Assembly: GCA_020721205.1 (NCBI GenBank)
Contig: DYNF01000020.1
Location: 8,521-54,657 of the forward strand
Direction: 5' to 3'
From: Prochloron sp. SulCav_FS08_3_32_3330
Lineage (GTDB): Bacteria; Cyanobacteriota; Cyanobacteriia; Cyanobacteriales; DYNF01
DNA length: 46,137 bases
The translations under genes were made by a program, and so were the position numbers. The notes under the pieces were generated by a model, which saw only the letters and a list, made by a program, of their open reading frames with translations, was not told the DNA's origin and made no database searches. This document shows, one piece after another, positions 17,290 to 24,288 of this stretch. The first letter of the stretch is position 1; each line of letters starts with the position of its first letter.

Positions 17290-18198
17290 TTATTCTTGAT
17301 CTAATTGTTTATGTCTTTGACCCGTACATAACCAATAAATAGGAGCAACTAAACCAAAAGGCTTCCATTGTTTTGGTTTTTTAATCACAGACTCTTGAAG
17401 ACCGTCTCGATCTCGTCTGATTTTCGTCATATTAGGCTCAGGACGGGCATTACCTAACATTCCAAAAGCAGAAGTCATAAAACAATCCATATTGCCCGAA
17501 CCCATTTGCTCCCAAGCTTTTAACTTATTAATCATCTGAGGAAATCTTTGTTGTGCAGTAATTTGTGGTTGATCTAAATTAATCCATAACTCTGATTGCT
17601 CACATTTTGTCATCACAAAAGCAATGCGACGTTTAGTCGTGCCGATTTGTGAGCGATCCAATTGAGTTAAAAATTTATCTAAGCCCATGGCATAATTTTG
17701 ATCGTTAGTATAACTTAAACCATCCACTAACAAAAGTAAACCACTAGCTTGAAGACAATCCTCTAAATAATCCTCCAGAATTTGATCATTTTGTTTATAA
17801 ATTAGGTCTCCAAAAAACTCTCCTGCATAGTCTTTACAGTTAACATTAATGGTGACTAAAGAGGAATTATTCCGCCGATTAAACTGATTTTTGAGGACAA
17901 TACTTATACCATAATCCTTAATTTCCGTAACATTAGCATTAAGTTTAGTAGGTTGTAATTGTTCTCCTTGCTCTAAAACATTCTGAGCTTTTTCGATTAA
18001 TTGATCCCCATCTTCATTAATCGAAGTGACTTGTTGTACAGAACTAACGGAGGGATCCGCATTGGGCCACCGAGCTAAAGCCGCCATATAAGTAGTTTTT
18101 CCTGATTTGCGATCACCAAGGACCCGGATCGCCGCACTCAGTTGTTGAGGAGAACTAGCTTGTTTATTTTTGAAAATTTTATCAAATAAATTAGGCAT
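17290..18198 (-). CDS. P-loop GTPase-like protein A of the cluster
   Basis: A 302-residue GTPase-like protein. Walker A is GDRKSGKT at residues 28-35, the switch II/G3 equivalent is DYAGE at 123-127, and the G4 position reads TKCE at 197-200 instead of NKxD. The C terminus carries 'KPKQWKPFGLVAPIYWLCTG', almost the same as in protein B, so the two are paralogues. The open frame extends upstream to 18237, but that part lies inside a palindromic repeat, so I start at 18198 (MPNLFDKIF). It lies 53 bp upstream of the 1032-aa gene, which indicates co-transcription. Family candidates are the 'double-GTPase' groups linked to GAP1. Confidence 0.82.
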   Translation of the reverse strand: MPNLFDKIFKNKQASSPQQLSAAIRVLGDRKSGKTTYMAALARWPNADPSVSSVQQVTSINEDGDQLIEKAQNVLEQGEQLQPTKLNANVTEIKDYGISIVLKNQFNRRNNSSLVTINVNCKDYAGEFFGDLIYKQNDQILEDYLEDCLQASGLLLLVDGLSYTNDQNYAMGLDKFLTQLDRSQIGTTKRRIAFVMTKCEQSELWINLDQPQITAQQRFPQMINKLKAWEQMGSGNMDCFMTSAFGMLGNARPEPNMTKIRRDRDGLQESVIKKPKQWKPFGLVAPIYWLCTGQRHKQLDQE

Positions 18199-18220
18199 AA
18201 ATTTTAATTTGTTATTTGTA

Positions 18221-18374
18221 GAATGTAGGGTGGGCAATGCTCAGAATAACTTGATGGAAAGTCTTTTACGAATCTAAGCATTGCCCACCTTACGGTAGTA
18301 GAATGTAGGGTGGGCAATGCCCAGAATAACTTGATGGAAAGTCTTTTACGAATCTAAGCATTGCCCACCTTACG
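18221..18374. repeat. Two near-identical tandem palindromes, 80-bp period
   Basis: The copies start at 18221 and 18301 and differ by one base over 74 bp (CTCAGAAT against CCCAGAAT). Each has arms GTAGGGTGGGCAATGC and GCATTGCCCACCTTACG around a 30-nt loop. The repeat sits between GTPase genes A and B inside the putative operon. The same arm type occurs at 6983-7055. Confidence 0.85.
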
Positions 18375-18424
18375 TTTGATTTGTAGTTAATGTAATAGTT
18401 AATAAGAATAATTTAGCAAATAAA

Positions 18425-19255
18425 TTAAACATTTGCGCCTAATTTTTTCCCTGTACTGAGCCAATAAAGAGGAGCAATCAGATTATAAGGTTTCCATTTT
18501 TGAGGTTCTCTTAAAACAGACCATTTACCTTTTTTTCCGGGTTCATCTCTCCTGTTAGGACGGGGATCATTTCTTGCCAATACTCCAAAAGTAGAAATAG
18601 CAAAAAATTCTAAATTTTTTTGATTGAAATTAGATTTTTCTAAAACTAATCGAGTTTGACTTAAATGAGCACCAAAAATATCAAGATAAGGGTCAATTCT
18701 ACCTGTCCAAAGTTCTCCTCGTTCACATTTACTCATCGCTAAGGCAATTTTTAAATCATGATTGCGATCATATTGATCAAGAAAACTGAGAAAATTTTTA
18801 ATACTAGCACTATAATCTTCATCATCTTCTTTTTGCCAATCTCCTAATAAAATTAAACAGCCAACCACATCTTTTCTAAGAAAATCTTGATAGATTTCTT
18901 CATGATCTGGATTAATATTTCCTGAGGCTAAATTATCAAATAATTCCCCCGCCGAATCTCTCACAACTAAGTTAATAAGTTCTGTTTTATTACTAAACTT
19001 TTTCTTAACTTTAATTTGAAATTGATATTGAGCCATTTCACTAAAAGTTAAGACTTTTGTGCCTTGTAAAGACTCTTGAGGCATAATTACATTTTTTGCT
19101 TGTTTCTGTAAATTTTCTGAATCTTCCCCAATGGGATCCACATCAAAAATACTTTGATGATGAAGGGCGGCTTGACGTTGGGGCCAATAAGCTAAGGCAC
19201 ATAAATAAGTGGTTTTTCCTGAACTTCTCGGTCCAATAATCACAAGATTTCCCAT
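18425..19255 (-). CDS. P-loop GTPase-like protein B of the cluster
   Basis: A 276-residue paralogue of protein A. Walker A is GPRSSGKT at residues 8-15, G3 is DSAGE at 100-104 and the G4 position is SKCE at 175-178, again not NKxD. The shared C-terminal signature is 'PQKWKPYNLIAPLYWLSTG' (about 250-268). 'FAISTFGVL' near 225 matches 'FMTSAFGML' in A. It begins right at the P-loop, with no N-terminal extension. The gene lies 107 bp after GTPase C and 226 bp before A, with two palindromes in the second gap. Confidence 0.82.
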   Translation of the reverse strand: MGNLVIIGPRSSGKTTYLCALAYWPQRQAALHHQSIFDVDPIGEDSENLQKQAKNVIMPQESLQGTKVLTFSEMAQYQFQIKVKKKFSNKTELINLVVRDSAGELFDNLASGNINPDHEEIYQDFLRKDVVGCLILLGDWQKEDDEDYSASIKNFLSFLDQYDRNHDLKIALAMSKCERGELWTGRIDPYLDIFGAHLSQTRLVLEKSNFNQKNLEFFAISTFGVLARNDPRPNRRDEPGKKGKWSVLREPQKWKPYNLIAPLYWLSTGKKLGANV

Positions 19256-19362
19256 AATAATTATTCCTGATTAATAATTTTACTTAATATTACAATGATG
19301 AAAGAAAAAAAATTTTTTTAGTTTAATTTTAATAATTATTAATAATAATTATTAACTAATTA

Positions 19363-20106
19363 CTACAATTGACTAGCTAAATATAACCAAGGTAACTCTA
19401 ATAAAGAACGATTGTGAATAGTCGTAATAAAACAACGTACAGGCGCACCTTCTGTTGCACTACTAATTTGGTCTAATTGAGTTTGAACAACTTTAAAATA
19501 GCGTTGTTTAACGTAGGAATGACGCTCAAACCAACCTTTGCGATTATGTCTAGGATGATAACCTAATTCAGATTCTTCCTTTTCAATATTACAAAATAAA
19601 TCAGCTTTATTCAGACAAATAGTGATTTGTTGAGCTTTGGGACATTCAAATTGAAAGAAATTTACCCAACGCTGAAAACGCTGACACCACTGCTCTTTCG
19701 TCGGAAATAAACTACTATCTACTGAGGAGTTAAGACTAGGCATTTCTCTATAAGGGGGTAATACAAGAATAATACCCTCACTTTCTTGAATATTATTTAA
19801 TAATTTTTGCCAATTATCAGGATTATCTTTGCGCCAAGATTTGCGCCAAACTTCTCCGGGTGTATCTACCCAGTTAACCGATAAGTTTTTCGCTCCGGCG
19901 GGTAATTGGACCTCTACTTGTAAAGAATTTTCATACAGAGAATTTAATGCGGCTGTGGGCTGGATTTCCCCATCACGAAACAGTTTATCTTTTAAGTCTT
20001 GATATTGACAATTAGTAATCCGAACATAATTATACTTCGGATTGGTTAACTCAAGAGCTAATGAGGTTTTACCCGTAGCCCGATCGCCGATGTAAATTAT
20101 TCCCAA
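19363..20106 (-). CDS. P-loop GTPase-like protein C of the cluster (TTG start)
   Basis: A 247-residue protein with a more canonical GTPase set: GDRATGKTS at residues 7-15 (Walker A), DTPGE at 81-85 (G3) and NKAD at 166-169 (G4). The frame is open to an ATG at 20169, but an ideal AGGAGG ribosome site lies 8 nt before a TTG at 20106, and the product then opens at the P-loop as in protein B, so I chose the TTG. It ends in 'LPWLYLASQL', a shortened form of the APxYWL tail of A and B. It is the first gene of the leftward run and is divergent from the DUF697-type GTPase. Confidence 0.82.
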   Translation of the reverse strand: MGIIYIGDRATGKTSLALELTNPKYNYVRITNCQYQDLKDKLFRDGEIQPTAALNSLYENSLQVEVQLPAGAKNLSVNWVDTPGEVWRKSWRKDNPDNWQKLLNNIQESEGIILVLPPYREMPSLNSSVDSSLFPTKEQWCQRFQRWVNFFQFECPKAQQITICLNKADLFCNIEKEESELGYHPRHNRKGWFERHSYVKQRYFKVVQTQLDQISSATEGAPVRCFITTIHNRSLLELPWLYLASQL

Positions 20107-20163
20107 AGTAATTACCTCCTCACAATTTATTTTACTATAATAGTATAAAATATTTAACAATTC

Positions 20164-20197
20164 AATCATTAAGTTTTATTAATAAAACTTAATGATT
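20164..20197. promoter_or_regulatory. Perfect 34-bp palindrome between divergent GTPase genes
   Basis: AATCATTAAGTTTTATT (20164-20180) is followed without any loop by its exact reverse complement (20181-20197). It lies in the 208-bp gap between the leftward GTPase C gene and the rightward DUF697-type gene. It could be an operator shared by both promoters or a cruciform-forming site. Confidence 0.6.
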
Positions 20198-20314
20198 AGG
20201 GTTAAAATTTTTTGTAAAGGTATCTAAGAATTGATCAAAGAATGAACAGGTATTTTTTCCCCATTAATATTACAATAGAAAATATTGAGATTATTGCAAA
20301 AGGATGGGGAAATT

Positions 20315-21691
20315 ATGAAATCTTCAAAACCAATTTTAATCGGAGGAATTACTCTTTCTGTAGGGCTATGGGCGTTAAATAATTTACATCTTTCACCCTT
20401 CCCTCTCGAAGATTTAGGAGTTTTAAGTGCGATCGCCTTGGGTGGAGGTTTATGGTTACTTCAGAAAAGGGATAAAGTTACTCCGGTTTCTTCTATTCTA
20501 ACTTTTTTAACTCAAGAAGATGTAAATAAGGCTATTACATCAGCAGAAACGGCTTTTCAAATGTTAGAAAAAGAAGCAAAAAATTATGATCTGGCTAGTT
20601 TTAAATCAGAATTAAATCAGTTAGCAAAATTGACAGATCAAGAAAGTGTTAAAATTAATATTATTGGGGGTAAATATACAGGAAAAACCAGTTTAAGAGA
20701 ATTATTAAATCAAGAATTAAACCAAACTTTAATTATTAGTGAAAATTTAGATCAAGATTTAACTAAAATTGAAAATCAAGACAATTATGATCTGATTTTA
20801 TTCTTAATTAATGGAGATTTAACGGATAATCAATGGCAAAATCTTCAACAGTTAAAATCTTTAAATTATCGAGTTATTTTATTATTAAATAAACAGGATC
20901 GCTATTTACCTGAAGAAAAATTTTTAATCTTACAACAAATTAAAACAAGAGTTAATAAAATTATTCCAGAAAGTGATATTTTAGCGATCGCTACAAAACC
21001 AACAGATATTAAAGTGAGACAACATCAAAAAGATGGAACTATTAAGGAATATTTAGAGAAACAATTACCCCAATTTGATAATTTTGTTAAACATTTAACC
21101 CATATTTTAACAGTAGAAAAACCCCAATTAAACTTACAAAAAACTTGGCGAAATGCTTTTTTCTTTAAACAAAAAGTTAAAGCTAAATTAAATCAAATTA
21201 GAAAAGAAACCAGTTTACCTATTATTGAAAAATATCAATGGCTCTCAGCCGGAGCGATTTTTGCGAATCCAATTTCTAGTTTAGATTTATTAGCCACAGC
21301 CGCTATTAATGGACAATTATTAGTAGATTTAAGCGAAATTTATCAACAAAAATTTACTTTAGATCAAGCTCAAAATATTGCTAGTATAATGGGTAAATTA
21401 ATGGTACAATTAGGATTAGTTGAACTTTCTACCCAAACTATTAGCAGTTTATTAAAAAGTAACGCTTTTACTTATGTAGCAGGAGGCACAATTCAAGGTA
21501 TAAGTGCGGCTTATTTAACCAGAATTGCGGGGTTAAGTTTAATTGAATATTATCAAGATCAAGATATTACAAATAATCAAGAAAATTCTTTAAATTTAGA
21601 GAAATTAGGAGACAAAATTAAACAAATTTTCCAACAAAATCAACGTACAGATTTTTATCAAAATTTTGTGAAACAAGCTTTAAAAATTTAG
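20315..21691 (+). CDS. Membrane-associated GTPase with DUF697-like C terminus
   Basis: A 458-residue protein. Two hydrophobic segments occur near the N terminus (about 6-24 'ILIGGITLSVGLWALNNL' and 34-50 'LGVLSAIALGGGLWLL'). Walker A is GGKYTGKTS at about 118-126 and the G4 motif is NKQD at about 191. The C-terminal region (about 300-415: 'ANPISSLDLLATAAINGQLLVDLSEIYQQ', 'IQGISAAYLTRIAGLSLIEYY') is the helical DUF697/YcjF-like domain found in several cyanobacterial GTPases. I start at the ATG at 20315, 10 codons after an upstream TTG, because AAGGATGGGG precedes it. It is divergent from GTPases A-C and probably acts at a membrane with them; the link is inference from position. Confidence 0.85.
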   Translation: MKSSKPILIGGITLSVGLWALNNLHLSPFPLEDLGVLSAIALGGGLWLLQKRDKVTPVSSILTFLTQEDVNKAITSAETAFQMLEKEAKNYDLASFKSELNQLAKLTDQESVKINIIGGKYTGKTSLRELLNQELNQTLIISENLDQDLTKIENQDNYDLILFLINGDLTDNQWQNLQQLKSLNYRVILLLNKQDRYLPEEKFLILQQIKTRVNKIIPESDILAIATKPTDIKVRQHQKDGTIKEYLEKQLPQFDNFVKHLTHILTVEKPQLNLQKTWRNAFFFKQKVKAKLNQIRKETSLPIIEKYQWLSAGAIFANPISSLDLLATAAINGQLLVDLSEIYQQKFTLDQAQNIASIMGKLMVQLGLVELSTQTISSLLKSNAFTYVAGGTIQGISAAYLTRIAGLSLIEYYQDQDITNNQENSLNLEKLGDKIKQIFQQNQRTDFYQNFVKQALKI

Positions 21692-21744
21692 GATATATCT
21701 TTGTTTTAAAGTTTTAAATTTTTAAAAACAAGGGCATACCTAGA

Positions 21745-21768
21745 TTTAATTATATCCACCTACTTAAT
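21745..21768. repeat. Solo end of the AAGTAGGT element
   Basis: Reverse complement of ATTAAGTAGGTGGATATAAT plus TAAA. It matches the outer ends of the element at 6960-7090 and, in part, those at 32917-33052. No partner end is visible nearby, so it is either a remnant or a half element. Confidence 0.6.
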
Positions 21769-21801
21769 TATAATAATTTTAGCTAATTAAAAAGATAAAT
21801 T

Positions 21802-22068
21802 ATGATTCAACAAATTCAAGTTAAAATTGACATTTTCAAAGAAGAAAATTTATTTGTTGCTTTATGTCCAGAATTAGATGTTTCTAGTTTTGGTGAAACA
21901 ATAGAAGAAGCAAAACAATCTATTAAAGAGGCTTTAATGGCTTTTTTAGAAGAATGTGAAGCCATGAATACCCTAGAAATTGTTTTAGAAGAAGCTGGTT
22001 TTATTCAACAAAATAATAGTTGGCAACCTCGTCAACCCGTTATATCTGAATTAGTTGCAATTAGTTAA
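21802..22068 (+). CDS. hicB: HicB family antitoxin
   Basis: An 88-residue protein with the partial RNase-H-like HicB fold: 'IDIFKEENLFVALCPELDVSSFGETIEEAKQSIKEALMAFLEEC'. The pattern of a beta strand, then 'V(A)xCPELD-x-x-(S)xGxTxEEA', is diagnostic of the family. HicB neutralises the mRNA interferase HicA. The gene appears whole, but the partner directly downstream (22077-22244) is truncated, so the antitoxin may be a relic or may serve in trans. Confidence 0.82.
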   Translation: MIQQIQVKIDIFKEENLFVALCPELDVSSFGETIEEAKQSIKEALMAFLEECEAMNTLEIVLEEAGFIQQNNSWQPRQPVISELVAIS

Positions 22069-22076
22069 TTATCAAA

Positions 22077-22244
22077 ATGGGAAAACCACAAAAAATAATT
22101 CCTATTCATTACCAAAAATTAGTTAAAATTTTTGAGTTAGAATGCTTTATTGTCAAAAGACAAAAAAGTGATCATTTAATCATGACAAAAACTTTACTTA
22201 AATCTAAAATTAATTCAGGAAATTTAGGTAAAGAAATAGTTTGA
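22077..22244 (+). pseudogene. hicA: Truncated hicA toxin remnant
   Basis: The frame starts 8 bp after hicB and gives 55 residues. Residues about 10-37 ('IHYQKLVKIFELECFIVKRQ' then KSDHLIMTK) follow the HicA plan: N-terminal helix, then 'F-x-V-x-RQKGSH'. The catalytic histidine position is kept (DH in place of SH). After about residue 38 the frame runs into the tail of the antisense Uma2 gene, and the usual second strand and helix of HicA are lost. Family members are normally 60-80 residues, so it is probably inactive. Confidence 0.6.
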
Positions 22245-22753
22245 TGAGGTAAATAAATTTGTTGTTGACTATAGGCAAATTTGCCGTTATGTTTTTGATA
22301 AGGATTACTATAAGATTCTAATTGAAAATCTAATAAATTAAAAATCCAATAATAATTAAGATTAGCTTCGGCGTAAAGTTCTAATTTTACTTTTTGATCA
22401 TATTCTATAGAAGAATCAGCAATTTCTATCACTAAAATTATATCTTCTACGGTAGGATGATGAGATAAATAATCATCATCTTTAAAATTAACAATAGCAA
22501 AATCTGGTTCAGGTTCGCTACCCGATGGTAGTAAAATTGGATCTTGACAACGTACAATTGCCACATTTTCTAATAATAGACTAAGATTTTTATTGAGTCT
22601 ACTACAACAAACCGTATGAAATGTACCTTTAGCCGCCATATAGTTAATTTTTCCTTTGATTAATTCAATATGATCATCTTCAGAGAAAAAACCTATTTCT
22701 GTTAAATGATGGTATTCTGCTGAAGAAAATCTTTTTTCTATTGCTACAGTCAT
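22172..22753 (-). CDS. Uma2 family endonuclease (DUF820)
   Basis: A 193-residue PD-(D/E)XK-fold protein of the family expanded in cyanobacteria. The core is visible: 'RFSSAEYHHLTEIGFFSEDDHIELIKGKI' (about 8-36), 'SGSEPEPDFAIV' (about 78-88), 'ILVIEIADSSIEYDQKVKLELYAEANLNYYWI' (about 105-137). The E and the E-x-K-type positions for metal binding look intact. Biological role unknown; often mobile or near mobile DNA. Its 3' end overlaps the hicA remnant on the other strand, suggesting its arrival or a deletion trimmed hicA. Confidence 0.88.
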   Translation of the reverse strand: MTVAIEKRFSSAEYHHLTEIGFFSEDDHIELIKGKINYMAAKGTFHTVCCSRLNKNLSLLLENVAIVRCQDPILLPSGSEPEPDFAIVNFKDDDYLSHHPTVEDIILVIEIADSSIEYDQKVKLELYAEANLNYYWIFNLLDFQLESYSNPYQKHNGKFAYSQQQIYLPHQTISLPKFPELILDLSKVFVMIK

Positions 22754-22942
22754 AGTAATTAAGGTTTTTTAAGAAAGTAAAAGTAACAAGTTTTTTCTTT
22801 ATTATAGATCAGATTATAAATAACTATGTCAAAATAATTTTTTAATCTGATAATTTAGGATTATTTCTAATCATAATCAAGAAAATTAATTAACAATAAA
22901 AATTTCTATATAAATCAAAAACTATAAGTTTTTTAAAATACA

Positions 22943-22972
22943 TTGACAAAAACCAATATATCTGTTTAAAAT
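22943..22972 (+). promoter_or_regulatory. Candidate sigma70 promoter of the LysR gene
   Basis: TTGACA at 22943-22948 and TAAAAT at 22967-22972, spaced by 18 bp, lie about 48 bp before the start codon. Confidence 0.5.
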
Positions 22973-23019
22973 AATAAAAATAAAGCAAAAAAAATTTAGT
23001 AATTAAGGAGGATTTAATT

Positions 23020-23928
23020 TTGAAAAAAGCAACATTACATCAATTAAAAGTATTTGAAGTATGTGCTAGACAGGGCAGTTTTACGAGGGCGGCAGAGGAA
23101 TTAATGATTACTCAGCCCACCGTTTCAACTCAGATCAAACAGTTAACAAATGGGATCGGTTTACCTTTATTTGAACAGATTGGCAAACGTCTTTATTTAA
23201 CCGATGGTGGGAAGGCTTTATTAGAAACTTGTCAAGAAATATTTACCAGTCTTGATAATTTTGATATGCAAGTTGCCGCCCTTCAAGGAATGCAAACAGG
23301 AAGACTACGTTTAAGCGTTATTACTACTGCTAAATATTTTATTCCTCGATTATTAGGTTTGTTTTGTCAAAAATATCCAGATATTGATATTTCTTTGCAA
23401 TTTCTTAACCATGAAAATTTACAAAAAAGGATGTTAAAAAATAAAGATGATCTTTATATTTTAAGTAATATTCCTCAAGATATTGATCTTTGTAGTGAGG
23501 CTTTTTTAGATAATCCTTTAGTGGTAGTTACGAGAAAAGATCATCCTTTAGTTAATCAAAAAAATATACCTATTACTACTCTTAATAATGAGTCTTTTAT
23601 TATGCGGGAAGCGGGTTCTGGTACAAAAAAAGCAATTCAAAATTTATTTAATAAACATAATATTAATGTTAAAGTTAGATTAGAATTAGGTAGTAATGAA
23701 GCAATTAAACAAGCGATCGCTGGTGGTTTAGGAATTTCTGTTTTATCTCGTCATACTTTAATTGGGGAAGGAAATGGAGAATTAAAAATTATTGATGTGC
23801 AGAATTTTCCCATTAATAAACATTGGTATGTAACTTATTTAACGGGTAAACAATTATCTATTGTCGCTCAAACTTTTTTAGATTTTTTGTTACTTGAAAG
23901 TAAAAATATTCCTCTTTATGAATCATAA
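23020..23928 (+). CDS. ndhR: LysR-type regulator, NdhR/CcmR-like
   Basis: A 302-residue LysR regulator. The N-terminal winged helix 'LHQLKVFEVCARQGSFTRAAEELMITQPTVSTQIKQLTNGIGLPLFEQ' (about 5-53) is complete, followed by the effector-binding domain. Translation starts at TTG, with AAGGAGG 8 nt upstream. In cyanobacteria NdhR/CcmR represses the inducible CO2-uptake operon in response to carbon metabolites; here it sits directly upstream of, and in line with, ndhF3-ndhD3-cupA-cupS, as in Synechococcus PCC 7002. CmpR or RbcR are alternatives by sequence alone, but the context favours NdhR. Confidence 0.85.
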   Translation: MKKATLHQLKVFEVCARQGSFTRAAEELMITQPTVSTQIKQLTNGIGLPLFEQIGKRLYLTDGGKALLETCQEIFTSLDNFDMQVAALQGMQTGRLRLSVITTAKYFIPRLLGLFCQKYPDIDISLQFLNHENLQKRMLKNKDDLYILSNIPQDIDLCSEAFLDNPLVVVTRKDHPLVNQKNIPITTLNNESFIMREAGSGTKKAIQNLFNKHNINVKVRLELGSNEAIKQAIAGGLGISVLSRHTLIGEGNGELKIIDVQNFPINKHWYVTYLTGKQLSIVAQTFLDFLLLESKNIPLYES

Positions 23929-23940
23929 TTTAATCAGAAA

Positions 23941-24004
23941 GTAGAGGATTTTCTCCACAAATAAAATTAACTTTGAAATCAAGAAAAATCCTCGGCTTTT
24001 TGTT
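23941..24004 (+). terminator. Terminator after the LysR gene
   Basis: GAGGATTTTC and GAAAAATCCTC pair, and TTTTTG follows at about 23996-24002. It separates ndhR from the ndhF3 promoter. Confidence 0.65.
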
Positions 24005-24087
24005 TAATTCATATAGTACAAATGAATCATGATATTTTAGATAAGTAAATCTTATATAATTTAACATCTATTAAAATAAAAATAAGT

Positions 24088-24118
24088 ATTGACTTTTCTC
24101 AATGTTTATTGATAAGAT
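24088..24118 (+). promoter_or_regulatory. Candidate ndhF3 promoter overlapped by inverted repeats
   Basis: TTGACT (24089-24094) and TAAGAT (24113-24118) with an 18-bp spacer form a sigma70-like promoter. Three half-sites lie across it: ATTGA (24088-24092), TCAAT (24099-24103), ATTGA (24108-24112), giving two overlapping inverted repeats. A repressor bound here would block RNA polymerase; NdhR is the obvious candidate. Confidence 0.55.
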
Positions 24119-24288
24119 GAGAATATCAAGAAAAAAAATATTCACTCATGATGAAACAGCCAAATTTTTTAAAATTAGGTAAGTTTCAGCAATATTTAAT
24201 TAATAACCAATACAAAAGGTAAATTTTATCTATTTGTACAGGATTTTTATGTCTATTTTTTGATTTTTTCCGATTAAATAAAATCATC

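Noticed and set aside
18199-18237. Upstream extension of GTPase A by 13 codons
   Set aside because: The extension reaches into the dispersed palindrome, and the product from 18198 begins close to the P-loop as in its paralogues.
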